Part shown: positions 21,663-32,466 of the stretch, piece after piece | Layout: each line of letters begins with the position of its first letter | Numbering within the stretch: the first letter of the stretch is position 1 | Origin: Rosa chinensis | Lineage: Eukaryota; Streptophyta; Magnoliopsida; Rosales; Rosaceae | Reading direction: 5' to 3' | NCBI RefSeq assembly: GCF_002994745.2 | Contig: NC_037092.1 | Location: 5,694,501 to 5,758,500 of the forward strand | Length of the DNA stretch: 64,000 nucleotides | Translations under genes and position numbers: made by a program | Notes under the pieces: generated by a model | What the model saw: the letters and a program-made list of their open reading frames with translations, nothing else | Told to the model about the DNA's origin: nothing | Databases searched by the model: none

Positions 21663-21765
21663 ATTAGAAGTTAAAAGAAGCAGTTAGGGGTAAAAAAGTA
21701 AATTAATTCATGACATGTGGCAAGTGAAGAGCACATTTTCCTTATTTGTAAGATTTAGTCCTTAT
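21663..21765. repeat. Direct repeat arm, right
   Basis: Partner of the block at 20683-20786, with the same order of motifs. Confidence 0.75.
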
Positions 21766-21848
21766 ATGTTTAATTCAATCTTTAAAGGATGTATTTGTTA
21801 AGTCATCTTTTGTCAATAATTTATATGTAATTTGTTATATCATTATTA

Positions 21849-21983
21849 GTTGTTAAGCACATAGCTAGTTGTTAAGCAGATAGCCTTTGTAACAAAAACA
21901 GAGCAATATTAGAAGCTTTCTTCGTTTTCTTGCTTCTTCTTCTTCGTTTTCTACCTTTCACCATCTTCATCAAAAACTTAACG
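21849..21983 (+). repeat. Left LTR of the gag-only element, part 2
   Basis: Continues the LTR after the MULE-like insertion (GTTGTTAAGC, GATAGCCTTTGTAACAAAAA, then a TTC-rich run and CATCAAAAACTTAAC). It matches the second half of the right LTR apart from a small internal duplication of GTTGTTAAGC. The primer-binding site TGGTATCAGAGC abuts it. Confidence 0.85.
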
Positions 21984-22474
21984 TGGTATCAGAGCTCATG
22001 GCGGCCTGACCAGTGTTCATCTTGCTTCTTTCTGCTGCAATTTTTTCCTTTTTGTTTAATTACCAACAGAAATTCCCAAATTACTAGATCAAGAACCCAA
22101 TAAATTGCTCCTCTTCATCTTTTCTGTACAATTATCAGTCACCAAGGTTACTTCGAATATTTCATTGTTATTTTCTAATTACCAAGATCGAGATCGTGTT
22201 CATCAAACAAGAGTCAAGTTTTTCAGTTTGTTGTACAATTACAAGCCAAAATGACAAGTTTGATCTATGTTCATAGTTGTTCTTCATCAAATTTTGAGTT
22301 CGTAGCAAGTTCATCTTCGATTATAGTTCATCCCGTAGCAATTGTTCCTGAAGATTCAAGTTTTATGTATCACAAATTTATAGGCATAATTCTTCAAGAT
22401 TCAGAATTTTGTTCCTCTTCAATACTCTGAGGTTCTTTCAAGAAATTAGATCTGTTTCTCTTCAAAGATCTGAA

Positions 22475-25020
22475 ATGGCAACCTTAAATCAACTTTGTAA
22501 TCCAGTCTCAGTTCATCTTGATGATACAAACTACTCCACTTGGCATTTTATGATGCAACACTACCTTTGTGGTCATGGATAGCTCAAGTTTGTAAATGGT
22601 TCTTATCCATGCCCTCCATAATTTCAGAGGGCCGATTATGATTCTCCCTCTGTTGATAACACTGAAGCTTATGAAAAGAGGTTGCAACAAGATAGTTTTG
22701 TGATTTCTTTGTGTTTGGCTCCAAAACTAGTCTAGCGTGCAAACAGTCTCTTTTGAATGCGCGAGCGTGCCAACACAGTGCGGTGTAGTCGTCAGGGCGT
22801 CCCTTGACTTGACTTTTTAATCAAACGCTGCGGACGAGGAGAGCACTAACCTCGTCACTAGGTTCTTTTCTCTGCCTTTCAGAAAAGGACTTCTTGCCTT
22901 ATAGATAAGGACTTGTGGTGTGATATTTTGCGTCACCGAGTCGATACTTAGTGTTGTAGACTAAGCAGAGCAATCACCAGGAAGTATGAGAAAACACGAG
23001 TTTTGCTAAAGCGTGACTTTAGCTTCGCTGGTTTCAACTGGGTTGAAGGTTGCTCCGGGGAGGCTTTGATAATCTGTGCAATTAGTTGATTGAAGAGTTG
23101 TGTGTTTTTTTGTCCTTGAAACTTGTATTTATAACTAGGGTTTCGACGGTTCCTTGCTATAGAAGGATTATTGATTGAAGATTCCTAACTGGTCTCTGCT
23201 ACTCGAATCCTATAAGGGCTCGTTTTCCTTATGGACTCCGAAATGGGCGAAGCTATAACCTAAACCCAAGTATACTTATTTTTGGATCGCAGGTATTGGT
23301 CTGCTATGTTGAATCCTCTTAAAGGATATTGCCAAAAATACTTTTGGGTTAAACACTTTGATCGCTACTTCGCTCTCTGCTAATGCACTTACTCTAGTTA
23401 TTGGATGTCAGACATTGATGGAGCTATGGCTCACCCTTCAACAATGATATGCAATTGTTTCTGAGTTCCATAATATGCAGTTGAAATCTAATTTGCAAGC
23501 AATTCGAAAAAGATTAGCTTTTATAGACAAAAATCTGTTGCGGTTTAAACATGTCAGAAATCAGTTAACTGTTATTGGTGTTAGTATGTCAGATGAGGAT
23601 ATCAAAACATTGATCTTAGCCGGTCTTCCTAGTGAATATGCTCATACAAGGCAAATTATCAGAAGCAAGAATTCTATAACTATGGAAGAAGTCAGGTCTC
23701 TATTGCTTGCTGTTGAATTTGAGATTGAGTTATAGAACATAGCATTGTCTTTATCCTCTCTAACTGCTATGGTTTCCCAAAATAGTATGACATTACCACA
23801 AGGCTATACTTGTTCACCTACTGTGTCTAATGTTGGATATCACAGTGCATACTCTAATGCCTTCTTGAGCAATTGTTGTGTCCTACAAAATGGCGATGGA
23901 AGTTTTTCTCAACCCAATAATGGCTTCATTAAGCAAAACTGTGGCTCTTAGCAAAACAATGGTTTTCAACCAACTGGTATTTTACTACATCAGCCTAATG
24001 GATTTTCACAGCCGAATTTCAGTACTTTTCAGGAAAACAATGGAACTATGCTGCAATTTAATGCTATTGGGATTGGATATCAGGGACCTTATGTCATGCA
24101 TAGTACTCCAACACAGCAACAAAACACAGGAACTTTCAATGGCAACTTCTCTTCTAATGATGGCAACATGCAACATGAGCTACTCGAATGATACAGCTCA
24201 AAACAATTATCCTCAGTTTCCCAATAGCAACGACTCAAGAAATGCAGGCAACAATAACAGGAGCAACAATTCAAAGCCTATATTATGTACAAATCAAGTG
24301 TATGAGGGTCCAATGATTTGTCAAGTCTGTGAGAAGCCTGGACATGGTGCTTATAAATGCTATCAGAGAAACCCACAGCAACAAGATGAAACCTCTAACT
24401 CTATTGTTGAATGTCAGATTTGCAAGAAATCAGGTCATACTACAAAAACTTGCAGGTACAGAGTCAATAATCAAAATGGGAACTCTGCAATGGCTGCCTG
24501 CACTAACAATGCATCTGCTCATGAAGTTTGGCTAGTTGACATGCAAAAGCAACGTGATGAATGTGCATTAGGTATTTTTGAAAGAAGAAATGCTGATAAT
24601 GATGATGAAATGGAAGCTGTAAATGCAGCAGATGTCCGCAAGTACCACTATGGTATTCAACCACCAACTTGTGTAGCACCTAAAGCTTTGTCTGCTTCTA
24701 TTTGCACTCAACCAAAACCACTCTCTATTGCTACTTAGCCAACTAAAAATGCTTCTCAATCACAAGTTGTCAAATCTCTGCCAATTACACCTACATATTC
24801 ATTATCAGCTCCTAGTCGCCCTCAATTGCAGCAAGCTCTCCCCAAGAAAATTGCAGTTTTGAGGACACCAGGAACTTGGCTACATCCTTCCACTCTGGAC
24901 AGAAATCTAATGAATTGTAGGAAAACTTGTGACTCTACGAATTTGCGGCAATCACTTCCTCTCATTCTTCTTGGTTGAAAACACATTCTTTGTTGCAACC
25001 TAGCACTTGGGGATCCCAAC
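22475..25020 (+). pseudogene. Copia-type Gag (UBN2) with two CCHC zinc knuckles, broken
   Basis: Starts at ATG 22475 (MATLNQLCNPVSVHLDD, then NYSTWHFMM). The UBN2 gag core continues after an inserted 662-bp block at 23475-23735 (MQLKSNLQAIRK, ILAGLPSEYAHTR, SITMEEVRSLLLAVEFE). A Gln/Asn-rich spacer leads to two CCHC knuckles: CQVCEKPGHGAYKC at 24319-24360 and CQICKKSGHTTKTC at 24412-24453. Several in-frame stops and frame changes (for example at 22579, 22732 and 23733) disable it. After the knuckles the usual protease region is missing and a short unrelated stretch leads to the right LTR. The protein would package element RNA. Confidence 0.85.
22732..23393 (-). mobile_element. Insertion in gag, probable solo LTR with unusual ends (662 bp)
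   Basis: CTAGT is duplicated on both sides (22727-22731 and 23394-23398). Removing the block with one CTAGT restores the gag frame across the site, which confirms the boundaries. On the minus strand a TTATAAATACAAG TATA-like box lies at 23122-23134. There is no reading frame for a retroelement protein. The ends (CTAGCG and CTTACT on the plus strand) are not TG...CA; TGCATTAG and GTTTGCA lie 6 bp inside each end. Confidence 0.65.
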
Positions 25021-25037
25021 ACTAGTTTGAGGGGGGA

Positions 25038-25256
25038 TGTTAAGAGTATACGTCAATTGCTGATGGTCAAAGTCAACTGTCAATAGAAGCAAAGTCAACA
25101 GTACAGTATAAATAGGATTAGTATTATCAGTATTAGTTGTTAAGTAGATAGCCTTTGTAACAAAAACATATCAGAGCAATATCAAAAGCTTTCTTCATTT
25201 TCTTACTTCTTCTTCTTCGTTTTCTACCTTTCACCATCTTCATCAAAAACTTGACA
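25038..25256 (+). repeat. Right LTR of the gag-only element
   Basis: 219 bp, TGTTAAGAG to CTTGACA, preceded by the polypurine tract GAGGGGGGA. TATA box TATAAATAGG at about 25107. It ends at the GTCTT duplication within the LEC2 pseudogene. Confidence 0.9.
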
Positions 25257-25896
25257 GTCTTCTCCTCCTCTATTATGATCAACTTCCGGGAGTACGTCTT
25301 CCTAGGCCTTCATAGAAATATCATAGCAATTGTCGAAGTTATCGTCTGCTAGCTTCACAATAGTCCGTCTGCTAGCTTCACAATAGTCCTTGAGGACGAA
25401 GACGATGAGGAGGCCCCAGATATCATACTGTAGCTAGTTGAGTGCTAGAGGTTCTGAATTGGCCAGTGACGTCATCGTTGGAATTATTACTAGCTTCCTC
25501 GCTTTGTCTATATGAAGAAGCATGTTCTGTACGTGAACAATGTCACCATGTTTTTTTCTACTGGTTGTTCCTTGTGTGGTTGCAGTAGTACCGCTAAAGA
25601 ACTTTGGTTTTCGGTGCGGGCTTCAATTCTTTGTATGGCATGTATGTGCTTGTGGCTTTGACATGGGTTTTGCTGTTGGTGTGGTCTATGACTCGATGGT
25701 GGGGTTAGTGTTCTTCTCTTGGTTGCTGAAGGTGTCTTTGTTGGTGATGCTAGCGTTATTGACGATGTTGGTCTCAGCGTTTTCAACAACCAAGGTGGCG
25801 ACAGCGTCCGTGTGGCTACTACAGCAATTGCTAGCATTGTCTTTGGAAACAGTGTAGTAGCTTTTTTGGAGATGAAAAGAAGGAAGCTTAGTCAGT
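25257..25896 (-). pseudogene. LEC2 pseudogene (copy A), last exon
   Basis: Aligns with the last exon of the intact LEC2 gene (about 44330-44925) over its whole length. Shared blocks include ACTTCCGGGAG, CTATATGAAGAAGC, ACAATGTCACCATGTT, and the GTGTATATGCTTGT/TGTATGTGCTTGTG and GGGTTTTGCTGTTGGTGTG regions. Small indels destroy the frame, a GTCTGCTAGCTTCACAATA block is duplicated near 25345-25385, and the upstream exons with the B3 domain are absent. At the right it is cut by a solo LTR at TCAGT, and the next intron bases resume at 28047. It is a dead second copy of LEC2, and the F-box gene on its left is the matching partner of the F-box pseudogene beside the live LEC2. Confidence 0.85.
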
Positions 25897-28041
25897 TGTT
25901 GGATCATAATTCATATACATATTTGTGCCCTAAAACATGGAAATTACTTGTTCTAAAGTCCAAATTTAATGTTAACTAATCCAATTTCATTATTTCTCTA
26001 ATCTTGTACTTTTGCTTAACCTTTGTCTTTATTTATATATATTTATTATGTTTTCCTTATCATGCTAGGAAATGATGGAGAAGAATGGAAATGCACTAAA
26101 AAGTCAACCTTAGCACATTTTCTTACTCCGGCTAGGAGAAAGTGAGCTAGACAAGAAAGGAGGGGTAGACGCTTGACCAAACGAACTCTAAATAAATTGA
26201 AACTTTCTAGTTTCATCCTAATTATCCCAAGGATCATTTGTTATGAAGAGTGTCAGAGCTATTTTTGAGTGAAAAGCCTTCAAACAGTCAGTCCAATTTT
26301 CTGAAAGACGAAAACGGAAAAACCTGACCTGTTCGTATTTCAGAAGCATTTACGGGCCAACCACAGCCAATTTAACTCTAAAATTTTACCAGGATGATCT
26401 ACACTCATAGAGGAACATTTTATATGAAGAAATCGGAGGCCCATTCTAAATTCTTGGTCGAGAATTAATTGAAGGAATAAAGGGGCAGAAAGTGACCTAA
26501 AACCAGCTCAACATTCATCATGTTCATGTTTCCCACCCACATAAAGAAAACTAGATGCTTTTCTCTTTTTCCTTGGATATATTTTTCTACTCCATTCTCT
26601 TTACTTATCATCATCACTTCCATATTTATGCACCTTCATGCTTTGCTTTCATTTCATCATTACTTCATCTTTTCCATATTTTACAAACCACTTCCATACT
26701 CCACTTTCATTATTTTTCTTCCTCTCATCATTTCACTCTTCTTTTTCTTCCCTATATAAACACCTTCTCCTCTCACTCTTAATCACCAATTCCTGAATCC
26801 ATAACATCTTCCTTCTCTCTTCATCTCCTTCACAAAACCTCCATATCCACCTCCCAAAATCCAAACCCACAATACCCAATCTACTCCATCTCCTCCATCA
26901 TCACCACCACAACTACCATCTTCCACCACCATAAACTTCATCACCACCACTACTACTCCATCACTACCACTCAAAGTTAGCCAAAGGAGCATCATATCTT
27001 CATCACCATCAAGAAGTTCATTATCCATCCATTCCACCATCAAGGAGGATTCAAGGAGCATTGAAGGAGAAAAATGAAGGAGAAGCTACCCATTGATTTG
27101 TCAAGCTTCAACTAGTTCTTTCTTCCCTTAACTCTTTAATTTACCTTGATTTACTTTATACATTTGATGCCAATTTGTATGACTATGAGTGAGTAGTTAC
27201 TTTGTTGGGTCTAGGGCACTCATAGTTACTTTGTTGGGGCAAGGGTTGAAAGCCCTAGCCAAACTTGTATGAATTGATGTTTTAATTTACATTTGATGTT
27301 ATTTGTGATTTTCATCTTCATATGCTAATTCAAGAAGTGAATGCATTCATTCAAACGTAACTACTTTGAATGTGTTGTGTTTGTCATCTCATGAAAAAAA
27401 TATTTAGGGAATAGTTAACCTTGAGCATTGATAGCATGATAGCATCCTCTATGTGCATATGAAGGTTGTGAGTTAAAATCACCTAGATCTAGGATTGGTT
27501 TGCTTGCATTATCTAAACTCAAAGCTTTATGCATCTAGGAACAATGAATTGAGACTTAACCGGTAATATGAATTGTTCTTAGGTAGTTAATTCTAGACTT
27601 ATCCGGTTGGAATTGATAACATTAAAGGAGTTTAAACCTTTGTAGTCTTATCCAGATGCAAAGAGGGTAATTGGGAAATTAGAATAGCATCACTTGTATT
27701 TGAACTTCAATACTTGCAAGGGAGGTTAGTGGTATACAATCCAACCCCTAACTTCATCCATTATATTATTAGTTTAGTTTACATTTGAGCATTTAATTTA
27801 ATTTGGTTCATCACTCTATCCAACAAACAATCTCACTACCACCACAATGCACATACTCACCATGAGCCTAGATTTCTTGTGAATTTAGGTTTGTGATTGT
27901 ACATTTGCATATTCTAGCTCTCCTTAAGTTAACACCCTAGCTAGTGAAAGGAATCAAATCCTCGTGGGTTCGACAACCTTTCTTAAATCCCTATATTATT
28001 ACTTGTACCCCTTAGACTTGAGGGTGGCTATTTGGCTAACA
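25897..28041 (+). mobile_element. Solo LTR (2145 bp), probably Ty3/gypsy
   Basis: Starts TGTTGGATC, ends GGCTAACA, and the 5-bp duplication TCAGT flanks it (25892-25896 and 28042-28046). A TATA box (TATATAAA, 26753-26760) follows a CT-rich promoter-like stretch. No retroelement genes are inside. The LEC2 pseudogene continues across the site, so the boundary is sure. The gypsy assignment (long LTR, TGTTGG...AACA ends) is inference. Confidence 0.9.
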
Positions 28042-28046
28042 TCAGT

Positions 28047-28090
28047 TAAGAATACAGATTAAAATAAGTTAATACTTTATGCAAGATGTC
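28047..28090 (-). pseudogene. LEC2 pseudogene (copy A), intron remnant
   Basis: TAAGAATACAGATTAAAATA and the next bases match the last intron of the intact LEC2 gene (44932-44975) directly after the solo LTR. Homology fades by about 28090. The remaining exons are missing from this copy. Confidence 0.75.
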
Positions 28091-28421
28091 AACCGGACAA
28101 AAACTCCACCTTGTTCTGAAAACGTACTCTCCCTCCAAATGAATCGTTTTTAAGTTTCACTTAGGGGTCATCATTTGGCCCTTCGGCCCTAAGCCCGCCC
28201 AAACCCCACCCGGCCCGTAGGGCCTTAGCTCGACCTGGCCCTTACATTAAGGTGGGCTGGCCCGACCCCTTCTAAAATAGGGTAGGGTATGGGCCATGAA
28301 AATGAAGCCCGACCAAGCCCATTTGAGTCTGTTAGGGTCAAGCCATGCCAGCCCTTTTAGCCCGCCCGAATAAGCCCTAATAATTTTCTATTTTTTAATT
28401 ATGTTTCTCTTTTTTCTATAA

Positions 28422-30043
28422 GGGAAAATTTCACAAACAGTACACCCAGTAAATGCCACTAATAATTCTTATACATAAAGTTCCAAACCAAGCATTTCGG
28501 TACACGAAATCTGAAACCCGACCCAGTATCAGTACACGACATCAATGACGCCGTTAATTTGACACCAAAATGTCCATTATGCCCTCAGTTCTTTTTTTTT
28601 TTAATAATTTTTTTTCTGTTTTTTTTTCTGTTTTTTTTTCCTTCGTTTTTATCTCTTTCTTCTTCCTTCTTCCGACTCCACGAAACCCACCTCTATTCTT
28701 CATGTGAGAAGAAGCCCGAGCTCACCCACTTCAGCATCTACTCTCTCCTCCTCCTCCAACGGCGGTGGCGACAACACCACCATGCCCAATACCAAGATCA
28801 AATCTTGTCCTGCAATATCTACTTCTCCCCAGATACTTCCTCAGCAATATAAAATTATAAATACCAAACTCTCCAAGCACTAGAAACCAAACTAAACGCA
28901 CACACCTACTCATCACTCGCCTACCTATAACCTATTCCCCATTAATTTTCTCACAACATACAACCACATGCAATAGCCATTAACCAATCCATAATTCCCA
29001 TTTCCCACATACACAAATGACTAAGTCTATTAGCCTCACCTCCCTCTACAAACTTGCCCAGCAACACCAGAATATTGGAAGCTCTGAATGTCCGGGTAAC
29101 CGTGTCGGGCGAGCAGTACCTGGTCCTGGCCCATGGCTTCGGCACTGACCAGTCCACCTGGGGTCGCATTCTTCCTTTCTTCAAACCTTACTATCGCATC
29201 TTTCTATACGACCTCGTTTGCGCCGGAAGCGTCAACCCCAAATACTTCGATTTCAACCACAACACCAACCTGGACGCCTTCGTCGACGACTTGCTCAACA
29301 TTCTCGACGCTGTGGGAGTCAAAAAGTGCGCCTACATCGGCACTGACCATTCCGCGCAAAACCGAGCTCCCCAAAAACAAGATCAAATCCTGTCCCTCCA
29401 TCGCCGCAATTGTCACCGACCCACCCTCGGGGATTTGAGGTGAGTTTCTGGGTTTTGAATCGAGAGATGAGTTTGATTGTTTGAGGCTTTGAGTCACCCA
29501 ACCCCAATTCAGCCTCAGCCCTAAAATGAATTGGGCTTTTGCCGCTTTGGCTTAATTTTGAGGGAAATTTGGAGATTGGGGATTGAGAGTTCTTAGCCGT
29601 GTTGGGTTGGAAGATGGAGAAGGGAAGCTGCTTTTCCCTTTTCTGAGAACCAAGAAGAGAGAGAGAGAGAGAGAGGGATCTGAGGAAGGAGGAATCGAAT
29701 AGATGAAGAAAAATCAGAAAGAAAGAAAGGAAAACTGAAGAACAGAGGTGGGTTTCGAAGTGATGAACTTGGGCTTCTTCTCACATGAAGAACAGAGGAG
29801 GGTTTCATGGAGCTGGAAGAAGGAAGAAGAAAGAGATAAAAATGAAGGAAAAAAAAATTATTAAACAAAAAAAGAACTGAGGGCATAACAGACATTTTGG
29901 TGTCAAATTAACGGCGTCATTGACGTCATGTATTGATAGTGGGTCGAATTTCAGATTTCGTGTACCGAAATGCTTGGTTTGGAACTTTATGTATAAGAAT
30001 TATTAGTGACTTTTACTTGGTGTATTGTTTGCGAAATTTTCCC
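28422..30043 (+). mobile_element. Pack-MULE carrying a D14-like gene fragment
   Basis: The perfect 9-bp duplication TTTCTATAA is at 28413-28421 and 30044-30052. Inverted ends start GGGAAAATTTC and match for about 170 bp with few changes; related inverted sequence continues to about 28720 and 29770. A 9-bp TSD and long terminal repeats define a Mutator-like element. It has no transposase and carries part of an alpha/beta-hydrolase gene. Confidence 0.95.
29054..29350 (+). pseudogene. D14-type alpha/beta-hydrolase, N-terminal fragment
   Basis: About 97 codons match the N-terminal third of DWARF14/D14, the strigolactone receptor hydrolase: [23 protein letters not shown], then [12 protein letters not shown], a [11 protein letters not shown] block, [19 protein letters not shown]. 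The family next has GHSVSAM, holding the catalytic serine; here it reads GTDHSAQ and homology stops. The oxyanion-region HGFG is kept, but the nucleophile elbow and the later Asp and His are gone. The codon at the expected start is TTG (29054), with no in-frame ATG close by. GC content is well above the surrounding DNA. It lies inside the Pack-MULE, so it is a captured fragment, not a working receptor. Confidence 0.85.
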
Positions 30044-31389
30044 TTTCTATAATATGCAATTTATCTCTTTCTTTATAATTGATTTCTTAAGCTTTGTTTT
30101 CTTTAGTTTCTATTTTCTTTGTTACACAACAATTAATATTGAGAGATTTAGAGAGATAGTTAATTGAATATAACCACCTTAACTAATATTTTTTTTTTTT
30201 TTTGAAGAGCATGTGGATTTCATTGAAGCATGCCAAGATGGCCATTACATATCCTTCTGCTGCCTTCAACTAGACAGATCAAGAAGTTGTAGCAAAACTA
30301 CTGTGATACATAGAAATAGACCACCTATATTCGAACTAACCGCTCACTGATTTAAAGTGACCCTATAAACTATGGATAAAATGGAGACATAGAATATAGG
30401 CCCCAACCACATAGGGTTGTTAGGTTCCAAATACAAGGGAACTTAGTGTAATTAGACAAAAACGCTAAAAACATAGGGTTGGGCCAAGGGCCTAAACCCT
30501 AGCCCAAATAGCAATAGACTAAGGCAAAACCCTAGCCCAACAGTTCGCGTGTCACACCCCGAATTTTGAAATAAGGATTCAAATCCGGAACATGACTAAT
30601 AACAATACAAATAACGTTCTGAATTTTTCTCTCAGAAACAACCACTAGTTTACACCTCTTAATATTACATAAACCAAATCCTCGAGCTACTTATTACAGC
30701 ACACTCTCACCAAATCAAATTGTAAAACTCAAATGAGTATAATTCTCCTCACAAAACAATTGCTGTAAATCTAATACTAGTACTCTAAACTGCACGATCA
30801 CTGCCTGATTCTCCTGACCTGTGAGATTACCCGCTACACAATTTGAATAGTGTACCGGGAATTGAAACAACACAAAACCCGGTAAGCTTTTGACAGCTTG
30901 TGAGTAAACAAGAAAGAACTGTTGATTGATTAAATTACAATTCTTATAACTCAAGTAAACAATCAACAAATATTGCAACATTAATATGTGAAATAACATT
31001 AAAGCAATGCATGCTTTATTTTCTTTTGACCAACACCTTCACATATTCAAAATATATCATGGATAGATATTTGATCAATTTCACTAACACCTTCACATAT
31101 TCAAAATATATCATAGATAGATATTTGATCAACATAACATAAGTCTTTTTAGTGAATTTTCAGATTAACTGGTATCAGATCATAAATCCACGTGTTAGGG
31201 TCCATAATACCAAAACACGGGAAAACCAGGTTGACTGGTATCAAATCATAAATCCACGTGCTAGGGCCATAATCCCAAAGCACGGGTAAGCCGCAGCATA
31301 CCAAGGCCACCACCAAGGCATGTATACTCAAAGTAAGCACCCTTCCTAAGAGTATAATAGTGCACTATCTGAAGGGACTAGGGCCCACA

Positions 31390-31460
31390 GCTTAACAACC
31401 ACGAAGCATAACCACGAAGCACAACCACGAAGCATAACCACGAAGCACCACGAAGCACAT
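31390..31460. repeat. CACGAAGCA short tandem repeat
   Basis: AACCACGAAGCAYA is repeated five to six times inside the solo LTR. Confidence 0.8.
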
Positions 31461-32180
31461 TTACCAGTAATTCACTTAAGCACGGGGTTGTTGTAATCAC
31501 CCGGCTTCATAATTATATTTTTCAGACATAATCAAGTTCACAACATACAATCTTTATAAATTTTAGATTGTAAATATGCATATGTACACCCACATAAGAG
31601 ACCAATTATTTCAAGACAATCTTTACTTCTTAAAATAATTTCCACATATTCACAATTGGCCATATAAAATAGCTTTCACATCACATGATCAACATTTCAT
31701 TATTCAACAATTAAATGGGAGATTAATAGCTTGAATAATATCCAATCAATTCTCAATCATTTCATCATGCTAATCACACGCCAATCAACATATATATTTC
31801 ACGTAAATATATATATACGTAATCATCCGCTCAGGAATGACTACTAATACCAACTATAGTTCAAGTATAAAAACCGTGAAATTCATTTGTATAATAAAAT
31901 CATTTTACTTACCTATGGACCGTAGTTGATCAAGTCCATATGATTTAAAACAAATATTTATTCCATAAATATTTTCACACAATTACCACAAAAATAGAGT
32001 AATTAAATTTATTCGGTTCGTAATATGAACCATGTGAGGTTTACTCACCTCTAATCCAGCTGCGTCTTCTAAAAAGTCGAATATAACAATATTCCGAACG
32101 CTCGTCAACTCAAACCGTCAAGTACCTAATCAAGTATGGTCTTTGCTTAGTAAACGAAACACGAAATAAACTTAAACGAC

Positions 32181-32466
32181 GATCCAACGGTCGGATTCTA
32201 AAATAAAGATGATCCAACGGTCGGATTCAAAAATAAAGATGATCCAACGGTCGGATCGAAATTATATGATGATCCAACGGTCGGATCCTCACGGATCGCC
32301 CTTAGGATCATCCTCCAAAATTATCACGAAGATCCAACGGTCGGATCTTCCTGAATCGTCCTTATAAACATCTCCACAAAATTTCATGAAAATCCGACGG
32401 TCGGATTCTCACGAATCGCCTTCCGAATCACTATTTCACAATTATACGAAGATCCAACGGTCGGAT
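32181..32466. repeat. Periodic array of GATCCAACGGTCGGAT
   Basis: The 16-bp motif starts at 32181, 32211, 32241, 32271, 32331, 32391 (one base changed, CCGACGG) and 32451, so the spacing is 30 or 60 bp. The motif is nearly palindromic. Its TCCAACGGTCG core agrees with 10 of 11 positions of the plant M-phase activator (MSA) consensus YCYAACGGYYA. Confidence 0.85.

Larger units (their letters stand above)
14075..21838. mobile_element. MULE-like insertion of 7.8 kb with internal nested elements
   Basis: This block splits the left LTR. The 10-bp sequence ATCATTATTA is present on both sides (14065-14074 and 21839-21848) but once in the right LTR region (with one change), so it is a 9-10 bp target duplication, the size made by Mutator-type elements. 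The ends share AAATTACATA close to each terminus in inverted orientation. The terminal repeat is otherwise weak, so the superfamily is inferred mainly from the TSD. Inside are a hAT element, a NECAP fragment, a minisatellite, a Pack-MULE and a MITE. Confidence 0.6.
13977..25256 (+). mobile_element. Gag-only LTR retrotransposon (TR-GAG-like), nested inserts inside
   Basis: The outer ends are TGTTAAGAG at 13977 and CTTGACA at 25256, flanked by the 5-bp duplication GTCTT (13972-13976 and 25257-25261). The left LTR is split into 13977-14074 and 21849-21983 by a 7.8-kb insertion. The right LTR is 25038-25256 (219 bp). A primer-binding site TGGTATCAGAGC (initiator-Met tRNA type, as in Copia elements) follows the left LTR at 21984-21995. 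A purine tract GAGGGGGGA precedes the right LTR. Without inserts the element is about 2.85 kb and encodes only a Gag-like protein. No protease, integrase, reverse transcriptase or RNase H is seen, so mobilisation would need another element's enzymes. Confidence 0.85.

Noticed and set aside
21796..21848. TGTTAAGTCATC as the left end of the gag-only element, with GTATT/GTCTT as its duplication
   Set aside because: A better left end was found at 13977 with a perfect GTCTT duplication; 21796-21838 belongs to the MULE-like insertion.
26520..27061. Plus- and minus-strand frames up to 92 codons
   Set aside because: They fall in the promoter and leader of the 2.1-kb solo LTR and consist of low-complexity CT/CAT repeats.
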